NCBI GenBank assembly: GCA_949288785.1
Contig: CASELQ010000005.1
Coordinates: forward strand, 25,828 to 89,827
DNA from: an uncultured Eubacteriales bacterium
Lineage (GTDB): Bacteria > Bacillota > Clostridia > Christensenellales > Borkfalkiaceae
Direction: 5' to 3'
Length of the DNA stretch: 64,000 bases
Below are positions 45,405 to 54,450 of the stretch, piece after piece. Below the pieces are notes generated by a model. The model was not told the DNA's origin, did no database searches, and saw only the letters and a list, made by a program, of their open reading frames with translations. Within the stretch, counting starts at the first letter, position 1; each line of letters starts with the position of its first letter. The position numbers were made by a program, and so were the translations under genes.

Positions 45405-47390
45405 ATGAAAAAAATAGCAGTATTGATAGCGGTTATTCTTATGGCAACTTCGCTTGCTGCATGTAAGGATGACAGTACCGCTCAGATTACCCTCGACAAA
45501 GAAGTTATAAACATGACATTGTTCGGAGAAACTGAACTTGTGGCTTCATATACCGGGCTGGAAGGAGAAATCGCGTGGGAAAATACCGCTCCCGATATAG
45601 TGAGTATGGAAACCATAGGCAACGTTGCAAAGCTTACGGCAATATCTGCGGGAATTGCTACGATAAACGCTTCCGGCGGCGGTGCTTCGGACGGCTGCCG
45701 CATAGTAGTTGCGCCTACATCAGAAAAACTTGTGCTTGAAACCGACCGCGAGGGCGGTATGGAAATTATCGACGGGAGCAGCCATACTATCGGGGCAAAA
45801 GTATTTTTCGGCGGCGTTTCGTTTGATAAGGCTACGGTAAAATATTCATCTTCCGATGAAAATGTAGCTGTCGTAAGCGACAGCGGCGTTGTAACCGCCG
45901 CTGCTCCCGGTACGGCAAATATTACCGTCCGCGCGGAATATTTCGGCATGACTTCTAACGAATGTGTGATACCTGTAACCGTAAGCGCGGCAGGCACGTT
46001 ACTTACCGTTAATGCGGCAAACCTGACTCTGTATGAACCTTCCGGCAACGAAAGTTATCCTGAAAGCTTTGTTCTTGAAGTGGCTCTTCAAGGAGAGGAC
46101 GGAGTTGTTCCCGTTGACGAATATACGGTGAGTAATTCAAATTCTGCCGTTGCAGTACTTGAAGAAGGACAAATACGTGCAGTATCGGCAGGCAGTACGG
46201 AAATCAAAATATCTTTTGAAAGCGAAAGCGTAAATTATGAAGCCACGGTAAAAGTAACTGTGGAGAAAATACCCGTAGTGGTTATGAATATATCGGATGA
46301 AACTATAACTATATTCAGTTCGGCTCCGACATCTTCCTATCGTACGGCGGCTCAGCTTACGGCAAATGCACAGGTAAACGGTAAATATCTTGCAGCTGAT
46401 GTATTTTCATGGGAGGTTACTTCCGGCGCGGAATATGTAACCGTAAGTCAGACAGGTATAGTTGCTGCCGTAAGCAGCGGAGAAGCGGAAGTAACCGTAA
46501 GTATGAAATATGGCGGGAATACATATAGCAAGACTTGTGCCGTAACGGTGGCTGAACCTGCGGAATATAAAGAAACCGATAAATTCTGGGACAGGTCAGG
46601 CGTTCTTACTTCTATTAACGCCGGCGCACAGCTGAATATTGAAAACGTATCTCTTTCCGGCGGCAAAGATACTCCGTTCATACGTTTGCAGAAAATTCCT
46701 TATAAGATGTTGACAAATGCGGATAAGTATCCTACCGTCGGCGGTGCACCGTTTGATCCTATAGCGCCGGATAACCGTACTTTAAGGGATTTGAGAATGT
46801 TCTATATTACACTTACGGATGCGGAAGATGAAAATAATTATATAACCATAGCCGTACGCGTGTATATCAGCCTTGACGGGTTCGGTGCCGAAGCCGGCAG
46901 CGCAAACATAGGCGTGCGCGCCTCTACCTTCCCCGCGTTTACCCCCGGGCAAGTGGGATATTCAGATTTTTACGGAGCGTTTAACGGAGATGCAACAAAT
47001 CCCAATTCACCGTTTGGAATAAGCGGCGGATTCGGCGCGGGCGCTGCGTTCAGTTTTTACGGGTTGTACCTGCCTGCAGATACCACCGATAAATATTCGC
47101 TCGGTTTCTCGGTAGAAGGTACTGCAATATATATGCATAATAACAATGCCGTAACAAAGATATGGGATCTTAAAGAGGATACTTTGAAATATGCCGAAAC
47201 ATATCCTGACGCTGTGCTTAAAGCCGATAATGCGTGGGAAGGCTTTACTTCCGATAAAGTTAATATAAGCATTTTCGGAGATCACTTCGAAGCTAATGCA
47301 ACAGGTTTCCGGCTTATGATAACCGATCTGGAGGGTAAGACCGTTACGGCAGCGGATGCAGGAAGATTTGAAATTACGGCGATCGGTTGA
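45405..47390 (+). CDS. Big_2-repeat surface lipoprotein with shared lectin-like C-domain
   Basis: 661 residues. The lipobox is SLAAC. Four bacterial Ig-like (Big_2) repeats cover about residues 28-385, each ending in a pattern such as AAAPGTANITVRAEYFG or AAVSSGEAEVTVSMKYGG. The last ~270 residues form the shared domain: NIENVSLSGGKDTPFIRLQ, LRMFYITLTDAEDENNYITI, ASTFPAFTPGQ, GFTSDKVNIS. Unlike its neighbours it carries an insertion near its C-terminus (KEDTLKYAETYPDAVL). AAGGAGG lies before the ATG, 14 bp after the previous gene. A glycan-binding role is inferred from the domain type and context. Confidence 0.75.
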   Translation: MKKIAVLIAVILMATSLAACKDDSTAQITLDKEVINMTLFGETELVASYTGLEGEIAWENTAPDIVSMETIGNVAKLTAISAGIATINASGGGASDGCRIVVAPTSEKLVLETDREGGMEIIDGSSHTIGAKVFFGGVSFDKATVKYSSSDENVAVVSDSGVVTAAAPGTANITVRAEYFGMTSNECVIPVTVSAAGTLLTVNAANLTLYEPSGNESYPESFVLEVALQGEDGVVPVDEYTVSNSNSAVAVLEEGQIRAVSAGSTEIKISFESESVNYEATVKVTVEKIPVVVMNISDETITIFSSAPTSSYRTAAQLTANAQVNGKYLAADVFSWEVTSGAEYVTVSQTGIVAAVSSGEAEVTVSMKYGGNTYSKTCAVTVAEPAEYKETDKFWDRSGVLTSINAGAQLNIENVSLSGGKDTPFIRLQKIPYKMLTNADKYPTVGGAPFDPIAPDNRTLRDLRMFYITLTDAEDENNYITIAVRVYISLDGFGAEAGSANIGVRASTFPAFTPGQVGYSDFYGAFNGDATNPNSPFGISGGFGAGAAFSFYGLYLPADTTDKYSLGFSVEGTAIYMHNNNAVTKIWDLKEDTLKYAETYPDAVLKADNAWEGFTSDKVNISIFGDHFEANATGFRLMITDLEGKTVTAADAGRFEITAIG

Positions 47391-47432
47391 TTTAATAACA
47401 CATTGCCGTAAGCGGCAATATAAAGGAGAAGA

Positions 47433-49214
47433 ATGATGAAAAAAGCAAAATATCTCATAAGTTTGCTGCTTGTTTTGGTAATATCTCTCGGTGTTTTCGG
47501 ATGTAGTAAAGATGATGATCCAACGATTGATTTGAGCGAACAGTCTGTAAACATGAATTTATTCGAAACGCGGCAGCTGACCGTTAACACTAATATCTCC
47601 GGCACGGTGGAATGGAGTAATTCCGATGATACGGTCGTGAATATGACGGAAAGCAGCGGCGGAATAGAGCTTATGGCTATCAAAACCGGGTCTGCAACAA
47701 TAACCGCTTCTGTGGGCGGATATAGCAAATCTTGTGCGGTTACCGTTTATCCTACGGATGAAACGATTTTACTTGCAGTAGAAAGAACGGAAATAAATTT
47801 TACGGTGGGAGAAACTGCGGAGATTCAGGCACAGGCGACATTTGACGGGCAGAGCCTTGCAGAAGCCCAAATAAGTTATACGGTTGCAATCGCCGCTCCC
47901 GCGGGATGTATTGAGGTAAGTGAAACGGGGCAGCTCACCGCTGTTAAAACAGGTACGGCGCAAGTAAAAGTAAAAGCCGAATATTTCGGCAATCCGTCTA
48001 ATGAAGTAACGGTAAACGTAACGGCAGTACCTTCGGAACCGACAGATTCCGAGCCGCCCGAAGTAACGTTCAGCATACAGGAAACAGCCGAAGTGGATAA
48101 CAAGAAGGTTGTGAGCGTTGAAGAGACGGTGCTATATGATAATACGGTGCAACTGACTGCTTCGCTTAACGTAGACGGGCAGGACATAGCGCAGGCGGAT
48201 GCCGGGATAGTATGGGCGGTAACCGAAGGACAGGACGTAGCCTCCGTAGACAGTGCAACCGGAACAGTAACGGGACTTAAAGAGGGAACGGCAGTAATAA
48301 CGGCAACGTATACGGACAGAGCGGAAACAGAGCATACCGATACATGTACCGTTACCGTAAACGGAGTGGTGAGATACGGCACGCATGAGTGGTTTGAGCA
48401 TGACAGTATAATAGCAACAATTCCGAGCGGATCGAGCTTAAGGTATGACAACGTATCGCTTACGACAGGCGAAACTCCTTTGATAAGGGTTCAAATGATA
48501 CCCGAAAAGCTGCTTGAAAATGCGGACAGCTATAATTTCGGTGTAGGGAACGATCCTGCAAGTCCGACGGCACCGGACACTGAAACACAGCGCGGGCTGA
48601 GGATGTTCTATATCACCGTATCGGACGCGGAGGACGCAAGCAACTATGTAACCATAGCAATACGCGTATATCCGGGAGACGGGTTCAGTATGATAGCGGG
48701 AAGCGCCAATGTAGGAGCGCGGGCATCTACATTTCCTGCGTTTACGCCGGGGCTTGGCACGCCTAATCAGTATACCGATTTTTACGGAGCGTTTAACGGG
48801 GATGCAACAAATCCCAATTCACCGTTTGGGATAAGCGGAGGCTACGGGACTGGCGGACCGTTTAGTTTTTACGGCGGATATTTGGATGAGGAGAGATATC
48901 CCGATTATGAAAAATATATGATGGGTTTCTCGATAGAAGGCACAGTGGTATATATGTATAACAACGGCGTTAAGTCTGTGGTATGGGACCTTGCGGACAC
49001 CACATCACAGGCGGCGCTTGCGGACAGTGCGTGGGGCGGCTTTACCTCTGACAAGGTGAACATAAGCATACGCGGGGATCACTTCGAGGCGGGGTACAGT
49101 GAGTTTACCCTTGCCATCACCGAACTCGGCGGGGCAGCAGTCTCCGAAACGGCGGTTACAGATATGTATTACCACACTTGGATAAACGACGGAACAGCCC
49201 TTGGACTTATGTAA
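47433..49214 (+). CDS. Big_2-repeat surface lipoprotein with shared lectin-like C-domain, copy 2
   Basis: 593 residues. The signal peptide ends in the lipobox GVFGC. Three Big_2-type repeats span about residues 30-310 (for example VTGLKEGTAVITATYTD), followed by the shared domain (SIIATIPSGSSLRYDNVSL, LRMFYITVSDAEDASNYVTI, ASTFPAFTPG, WGGFTSDKVNISIRGDHFE). From 48077 to its stop, the gene aligns without gaps to 50350-51487 of the gene at 49.4 kb. Two ATGs (47433 and 47436) are possible; the second has better spacing to AAGGAG. An ATTGCCG/CGGCAAT hairpin lies in the short gap before it. Confidence 0.75.
   Translation: MMKKAKYLISLLLVLVISLGVFGCSKDDDPTIDLSEQSVNMNLFETRQLTVNTNISGTVEWSNSDDTVVNMTESSGGIELMAIKTGSATITASVGGYSKSCAVTVYPTDETILLAVERTEINFTVGETAEIQAQATFDGQSLAEAQISYTVAIAAPAGCIEVSETGQLTAVKTGTAQVKVKAEYFGNPSNEVTVNVTAVPSEPTDSEPPEVTFSIQETAEVDNKKVVSVEETVLYDNTVQLTASLNVDGQDIAQADAGIVWAVTEGQDVASVDSATGTVTGLKEGTAVITATYTDRAETEHTDTCTVTVNGVVRYGTHEWFEHDSIIATIPSGSSLRYDNVSLTTGETPLIRVQMIPEKLLENADSYNFGVGNDPASPTAPDTETQRGLRMFYITVSDAEDASNYVTIAIRVYPGDGFSMIAGSANVGARASTFPAFTPGLGTPNQYTDFYGAFNGDATNPNSPFGISGGYGTGGPFSFYGGYLDEERYPDYEKYMMGFSIEGTVVYMYNNGVKSVVWDLADTTSQAALADSAWGGFTSDKVNISIRGDHFEAGYSEFTLAITELGGAAVSETAVTDMYYHTWINDGTALGLM
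48077..49214 (+). repeat. 1138-bp duplicated segment, copy A
   Basis: It is colinear and gapless with 50350-51487 (offset 2273). The first ~232 bp differ at only about five positions, and the last ~230 bp are nearly as close, while the middle is clearly more diverged. This pattern suggests duplication followed by patchy gene conversion or uneven selection. Confidence 0.85.
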
Positions 49215-49291
49215 AGGTTTGTTACTCGTTATTTGGGGACGGAAAGTCATAAAAAATAAAACGAAAGGTTAAATATAAGGAGAAAATGATT

Positions 49292-49426
49292 ATGGAACAA
49301 GAAAGAAAAAGGTACGAACCGGTGGTCGTCAGCATATTCGGCATAACTGATGACGACTTATTGAATGCGTCAGGTGATCCGTACGGTCAGGACGGATATG
49401 ATGACGGTGCGTGGACAAACGCATAG
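49292..49426 (+). CDS. 44-residue acidic peptide, unrecognised, before surface protein gene
   Basis: A short gene not expected from length alone. AAGGAG lies nine bases before this ATG; an in-frame ATG at 49286 is only three bases from it. The peptide has a basic head (MEQERKRYEPVVV), a core SIFGITDDDLLNASGD and an Asp/Gly/Tyr-rich tail ending DDGAWTNA. The stop codon overlaps the ribosome-binding site of the 682-residue gene (AGGAGG), so the two are coupled. A second peptide of the same outline (basic head, Tyr-x-x-Pro, then an acidic stretch with ML/LL and Ser) follows the related secreted protein at 58-59.6 kb. It might be a signalling, modified-peptide precursor or assembly factor. I do not know the function. 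Confidence 0.6.
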   Translation: MEQERKRYEPVVVSIFGITDDDLLNASGDPYGQDGYDDGAWTNA

Positions 49427-49438
49427 GAGGGGACTATT

Positions 49439-51487
49439 ATGAAAAACAGCATAAGGAAGTCTTTGATATTATTGTTAGCGGGCGTTATGATTATATGCGC
49501 TATGGCGTTTACAGTAACTTTTATTTCCCGCGTGAAAGCGGAGCAACCCTCTCTCACGATTACCGACGGGGCGTCTATAAGAGTTGACGGAGAAAACAAC
49601 GGCATGAGATTTCATGCCTCATTGAACGGCGAACCGGATCAAACGGCAGAATACCGTATGATGATATTTCCTTCGGACTATTTAAGCGATTATGTTTCCG
49701 GCGATTATTATGATTATTTAACAAATTATATCGCCGATAAAAATGATCAGTTCGGAACGGAAGTAAGTCTTATAGATTTGAACTGTTTGCCCGTACAAAC
49801 TCAGGAGGGCGGATATGAAATACGCGGTTCCATAACCGACGTGCTGTACGATAATTCTTCAAGAGATTTCAGCGCTATAGCATACGTATTAAAAGACGGG
49901 GTAAGAGAATATACTCAACCCGTTACGCGCAACCTGACCGAAATTGCTTTTGCCGCCGTTTCTTCCGGGGACTACTCTCAGGACGAGATAATTCTTCCCG
50001 TTATCGAACAGTATGTTGAGAACGGTATGAAAAAAGCAATCGGATTAGGCGAGGCGGAGGAGTTGCCCGAACTCTTTATAAACACCGAAAGCACTAAGTT
50101 GACAATTTCTGCATCCGAAGGCAGCAAGGCTTTAAATTATAATGTGATATCTTCGAGCGACGAATTACCCGAACTCAACGGATTTATATATGGTGAGAGT
50201 ACGGATGAAAGAATCTCCTTTGAAAACGGAACGGTAACCGTAACGGGGAGCGAGGCCTTTTCGGGCACCCTTACTCTTAAAGGCGTAGGCGTGGAAACTA
50301 AGGAGATTTCGGTGGAAGTTGTTATCGAGCCCGAAGTAATATTTAGCGTACAGGAAACAGCCGAAGTGGATAACAAGAAGGTTGTGAGTGTTGAAGAGAC
50401 GGTGCTATATGATAATACGGTGCAACTGACTGCTTCGCTTAACGTAGACGGGCAGGACATAGCGCAGGCAGATGCCGGGATAGTATGGGCGGTAACCGAA
50501 GGACAGGACGTAGCCTCCGTAGACAGTGCAACCGGTATAGTAACGGGACTTAAAGAGGGAACGGCAATAATAACGGCAACCTATACCGACCGAGCGGGAG
50601 TTAATCATACCGATACTTGTACCGTTAGCGTAAACGGCGTAGTGAGATATGGCACGCACGAGTGGTTTAATCATGACAGTATAATAGCTACGATACCGAG
50701 CGGGTCAAGTTTAAGATATGATAACGTATCGCTCACAACGGGCGAAACCCCGTTGATAAGGGTGCAAATGATACCGGAAAAACTGCTTGAAAATGCGGAC
50801 AGCTATAATTTCGGTGTAGGTAACGCCCCTGCAAGTCCGATAACTCCCGATACTGAAGCTATGCGGGGGCTTAGGATGTTCTATATCACTGTATCGGACG
50901 CGGAAGACGCAAGCAACTATGTAACCATAGCGGTTCGCATATATCCCGGGGACGGATTCAGCGCTATAGCAGGATTAGCAAACACGGGTGTGCGCGCCTC
51001 CACTTTCCCTGCGTTTACACCCGGGCTTGGCACGCCTAATCAGTATACCGATTTTTACGGAATATTTAATGGAGACCCGACAAATCCGAATTGTCCGTTC
51101 GGCATAAGCGGCGGATACGGCGGCGGCGGGAATTTCAGTTTCTATGGCGGATATTTGGACGAAGAGAGGTATCCGAATTATGAGAATTATATGTTTGGTT
51201 TCTCGATAGAAGGCACGTCAGTATATTTGTACAATAACGGCAATCGTACATTGGTATGGGATCTTGCGGATACCACATCGCAGGCGGCACTTGCGGACAG
51301 CGCGTGGGGCGGCTTTACCTCTGACAAGGTGAACATAAGCATACGCGGCGACCACTTCGAGGCGGGGTACAGCGAGTTTACCCTTGCCATTACCGAACTT
51401 GGCGGGGCAGCAGTCTCCGAAACGGCGGTTACAGATATGTATTACCACACCTGGATAAACGACGGAACAGATCTCGGACTTATGTAA
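49439..51487 (+). CDS. secreted surface protein: unknown N-domain, Ig-like repeats, shared lectin-like C-domain
   Basis: 682 residues. The N-terminal hydrophobic segment (LILLLAGVMIICAMAFTVTF) is followed by VKAEQ, a possible signal peptidase I site; there is no lipobox. Residues ~38-205 form an unknown domain (DGASIRVDGENNGMRFHASL, MMIFPSDYLSDY, FSAIAYVLKDG) that also occurs in the protein at 58 kb. One beta-rich spacer and a Big_2 repeat come next, then the shared C-domain. The 3' 1138 bp duplicate the upstream gene. AGGAGG precedes the ATG and overlaps the end of the short peptide gene. Confidence 0.72.
   Translation: MKNSIRKSLILLLAGVMIICAMAFTVTFISRVKAEQPSLTITDGASIRVDGENNGMRFHASLNGEPDQTAEYRMMIFPSDYLSDYVSGDYYDYLTNYIADKNDQFGTEVSLIDLNCLPVQTQEGGYEIRGSITDVLYDNSSRDFSAIAYVLKDGVREYTQPVTRNLTEIAFAAVSSGDYSQDEIILPVIEQYVENGMKKAIGLGEAEELPELFINTESTKLTISASEGSKALNYNVISSSDELPELNGFIYGESTDERISFENGTVTVTGSEAFSGTLTLKGVGVETKEISVEVVIEPEVIFSVQETAEVDNKKVVSVEETVLYDNTVQLTASLNVDGQDIAQADAGIVWAVTEGQDVASVDSATGIVTGLKEGTAIITATYTDRAGVNHTDTCTVSVNGVVRYGTHEWFNHDSIIATIPSGSSLRYDNVSLTTGETPLIRVQMIPEKLLENADSYNFGVGNAPASPITPDTEAMRGLRMFYITVSDAEDASNYVTIAVRIYPGDGFSAIAGLANTGVRASTFPAFTPGLGTPNQYTDFYGIFNGDPTNPNCPFGISGGYGGGGNFSFYGGYLDEERYPNYENYMFGFSIEGTSVYLYNNGNRTLVWDLADTTSQAALADSAWGGFTSDKVNISIRGDHFEAGYSEFTLAITELGGAAVSETAVTDMYYHTWINDGTDLGLM
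50350..51487 (+). repeat. 1138-bp duplicated segment, copy B
   Basis: Partner of 48077-49214. Both copies end exactly at their stop codons and encode the Big_2 repeat plus the shared C-domain, so two genes with different N-terminal parts carry the same C-terminal module. Confidence 0.85.
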
Positions 51488-51511
51488 AGGTTTGCAACGG
51501 AGATTTTATAA

Positions 51512-53320
51512 ATGAGCGAGCGTCAGATTCAGATAATCGTTCCAGCGCGGGCCTCTGAAAAAGAGATATTTGCCGCGCAGGAACTTGCGGAGTTTTTGAG
51601 ACTTGCTTCCGGTATAAACGCCGGGCTCATCCGGGAGGATGAGCCCGGCGCTATCGGGGCGGAAGGTTTTTTTGTGGGAGCGACCCGCCGGGCCGAAGAG
51701 CTGATAGGGCTTAAAGCGCTGTTAAACAGGGTGGGGGAAGACGGCTATAAAATAGTGTGCGACGGAAAAAACTGCATAGTATGCGGCGGCGCGGGCCAGG
51801 GCACGATTTTCGGTGTATACGGAGTATTGGAGCATATGTTTTCTCTGAAAATATATACCGACGACGTATGTACCTATGAAAACAAATCGCCCGATTTTTC
51901 CGCATTTGAAAAGGAAAACATACCCGATTTTCCCATGCGCGCTATCGGCATATATCCCGTGCATCTTGAAAGGCGGTCGCCCGGCATAGGCAACAAGCGT
52001 TACTGTTACCGTATGCGTTTAAGGCAGATGGACGAAGGCTGGGGGATAAACAATCATTCGTATTTTCGCGTGCTGCCGCCCGCCGTGTATAAGGAGGCGC
52101 ACCCCGATTGGTATGACGAGAGCGGCACCATGCTTTGCCTTACCAATGAGGAGATGACGGCACAGTACGTAGAAAACATGAAAAAAATTATAGAGGATAC
52201 CCCGGAAGATAGTCTTTATATGTTCGGCATGGAAGATACCACCGTGCACTGTCATTGTTCTAAATGCCGTGCACTTGCCGAAAAATACGGCGGACAGGAC
52301 GTTGCGGTAATGCTTGTATTTACCAATAAACTTGTAAAGGCTTTGAATGAGTGGTTAAAAGATAAACACCCTGAGCGTAAGGTATGGTTTTTTACGTTTG
52401 CATATCTGTGGGCAGAAGTTCCTCCCGTTACAAAGGACGAAAACGGGAATTATAAATTGCTTTACGAAGATTTGCGCCCGGCCGATAATCTGGGCGTGCT
52501 GTTGGCGCCGCTTCGCTCAAATGCCAGCTATCCCATGAACGACCCGCGTAATATAGAAACGCTTAACACCTGTTATCACAGCGGACCGCGTATGCCCGTA
52601 AAAGAAATATTTGAGGGGTGGCGCGCGGTGGTAAACCGCATATGCGTATGGTCGTATAATCAGAATTTTTACGATTATATTGCTCCATGCCCCATGTGGA
52701 CGGGACTGGATGAAAATTATAGGTGGTTCAAGCAACTTAACGCCTACCATGTGTTCATGGAGGCGGGGTGTGTGGGGACGTTCGGTAACTTTTCCGAGAT
52801 GAAAATATATTGCGTTTCCCGCTTGATGTGGGATTGCTCGCTCAAACTTGAAGACCTGGTGAAAGAATTTATGGGCGTATACTATAAAGGCGCCGAAAAA
52901 GAAGTTTACGAGTATTTCGAATATATTCATAAACACGCCGAGTGGATGGACAAAAATCTTGACAGGCAGATGATTTTCGTGCATTTTGACGATGATCCCA
53001 ACGGGCGGATATTAGACGCACGGTTTTGGCCAATTGAAATGTTGGAAAAAGCTATTGATATATTCGACCGTGCGCTTGAAAAAGACTTGTCTTTTAACGT
53101 GAAAAAAAGAGTGCTTTTAGAGTCTGTACCGGTAAAGTTTACTTTGCTCTTTTTGCATAGGGATAAACTACCCTCCGCACGGGTTAAAAAGATGATTGCC
53201 GAACTTACAGATATTGCGGAGATGTGCGGGGTAACTTACATTTGGGACGATAAACCCAACACAATTCAGGAAGTGCTTAAAACTTGGGAAAGCGAACTTT
53301 CTGCGGTAAAAGCCGACTGA
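51512..53320 (+). CDS. DUF4838-type protein, cytoplasmic
   Basis: 602 residues, no signal peptide. An N-terminal alpha/beta domain (AAQELAEFLRLASGI, YKIVCDGKNCIVCGGAGQGTIFGVYGVLEHMF as landmark) precedes a barrel with the DUF4838 hallmark HPDWYDESGTMLCLTNEEM, a candidate acidic site in SLYMFGMEDTTVHCHCSKC, and WFFTFAYLWAEVPP. It is the clearest DUF4838 member of the locus and is related to, but quite different from, the lipoprotein at 43.4 kb. Lacking a signal, it should act on imported fragments. CGGAGA lies before the ATG, 24 bp after the previous gene. Confidence 0.75.
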   Translation: MSERQIQIIVPARASEKEIFAAQELAEFLRLASGINAGLIREDEPGAIGAEGFFVGATRRAEELIGLKALLNRVGEDGYKIVCDGKNCIVCGGAGQGTIFGVYGVLEHMFSLKIYTDDVCTYENKSPDFSAFEKENIPDFPMRAIGIYPVHLERRSPGIGNKRYCYRMRLRQMDEGWGINNHSYFRVLPPAVYKEAHPDWYDESGTMLCLTNEEMTAQYVENMKKIIEDTPEDSLYMFGMEDTTVHCHCSKCRALAEKYGGQDVAVMLVFTNKLVKALNEWLKDKHPERKVWFFTFAYLWAEVPPVTKDENGNYKLLYEDLRPADNLGVLLAPLRSNASYPMNDPRNIETLNTCYHSGPRMPVKEIFEGWRAVVNRICVWSYNQNFYDYIAPCPMWTGLDENYRWFKQLNAYHVFMEAGCVGTFGNFSEMKIYCVSRLMWDCSLKLEDLVKEFMGVYYKGAEKEVYEYFEYIHKHAEWMDKNLDRQMIFVHFDDDPNGRILDARFWPIEMLEKAIDIFDRALEKDLSFNVKKRVLLESVPVKFTLLFLHRDKLPSARVKKMIAELTDIAEMCGVTYIWDDKPNTIQEVLKTWESELSAVKAD

Positions 53321-53452
53321 TATACAGTTTTTTTGATATTCGGTTTTACGGGCACGCGGCATTATGTCCGCGTGCCTGTAAGCCGCCTGGGATTCTGTGC
53401 GCCGCAGAGCTCGTGGAACATAAGGCGGAATTCGGTTTTGGCGGGAATGATC

Positions 53453-54403
53453 ATGCAGGAAACTTTTATAACGACGCTGAATCAAATGCTGTTTTTGTTT
53501 GTGTTCATTATTGCCGGTTATTTGCTGGCGCATTATAATGTTATAGACAAAAACATATCTTCCTCTCTTTCGGGGCTTATAAACTGGGTCTTTACTCCCG
53601 CGCTCATAATAGGTACGTTCGCGCAGTATTTTGTGCCGGAAAAAGTGGCGGAATATGCGCCTTATCTTATTTTGTGCGTGGCGGTAATGGTAATCGTGAT
53701 TCCGCTTGCCATAAGTCTTTCGCGACTTATTTCCCGCCCGGGGATTGAGCGAAGGACTTTTACTTATTCTTTCATTATAACCAATTCGGGGTTTTTCGGA
53801 TATCCTCTCGTGGAAGCGGTTTTCGGTGCCGATATTCTGCTTAAATATGTTATTTTCAGCATTCCGACAAACTTCTTTATTTATACTGTGGGTATGGGCA
53901 TGTTTCGCAGCGACGAACCCGCGCATTTTGATATTAAGGCGCTTAAACACATGGTCAATCCGCCGTTAATTTCGGTTGTGGTCGGTATAATCATAGGTCT
54001 GCTTAACATAAATTTGCCGGAAGCGGTGAATTCGGTGCTGGTTAGCGCGGGGGACTGTATGGCGCCAATAGCCATGCTCATGACGGGTGTTGTGCTCAGC
54101 AAGCATACTTTGAAAGACGCGTTTACCAATTGGCGGTATTATGCGGCGTCTTTTTTCAGACTTATTTTTATTCCTGCAATCTTTTTAGGATTATTCATGC
54201 TGTTAAGACTTGTCATGAACGTGCCTTCGGAATGGATACTTGTATCCGTGGCGTTTCTGTGTCTGCCGCTGGGGCTTAACGCCGTGGTTTTCACAGAATA
54301 CTATCATCGAGACGGAACTGTGGGCGCTCATGCAAACCTTATGTCCAATATTTTCGGGCTTATTACTATTCCCCTTACATTTGCGATTCTTACATTGTTA
54401 TGA
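53453..54403 (+). CDS. AEC-family (auxin efflux carrier-like) permease
   Basis: 316 residues. Ten membrane helices are expected; landmarks are GYLLAHYNVIDKNIS, FIITNSGFFGYPLVEAVFG and the terminal GLITIPLTFAILTLL. AEC proteins such as MdcF or MleP-like carriers move small organic acids, for example malate or malonate. The start at 53453 is chosen from family length and because GGGA lies six bases upstream; the open frame extends to a TTG at 53333 without a site, and that stretch contains a 12-bp hairpin (53348-53379). It may export or import an acid made during sugar breakdown. That is a guess. Confidence 0.82.
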   Translation: MQETFITTLNQMLFLFVFIIAGYLLAHYNVIDKNISSSLSGLINWVFTPALIIGTFAQYFVPEKVAEYAPYLILCVAVMVIVIPLAISLSRLISRPGIERRTFTYSFIITNSGFFGYPLVEAVFGADILLKYVIFSIPTNFFIYTVGMGMFRSDEPAHFDIKALKHMVNPPLISVVVGIIIGLLNINLPEAVNSVLVSAGDCMAPIAMLMTGVVLSKHTLKDAFTNWRYYAASFFRLIFIPAIFLGLFMLLRLVMNVPSEWILVSVAFLCLPLGLNAVVFTEYYHRDGTVGAHANLMSNIFGLITIPLTFAILTLL

Positions 54404-54423
54404 GACGTATGGTATATTAAAAT
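54395..54423 (+). promoter_or_regulatory. promoter of the GH106-like gene
   Basis: TTGTTA (54395-54400), a 17-bp spacer and TAAAAT (54418-54423). It overlaps the end of the AEC permease gene and lies 28 bp before the start codon, so the rhamnosidase may be transcribed separately. Confidence 0.65.
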
Positions 54424-54450
54424 TTATTTTACTTTTATTAAAGGTGAACT

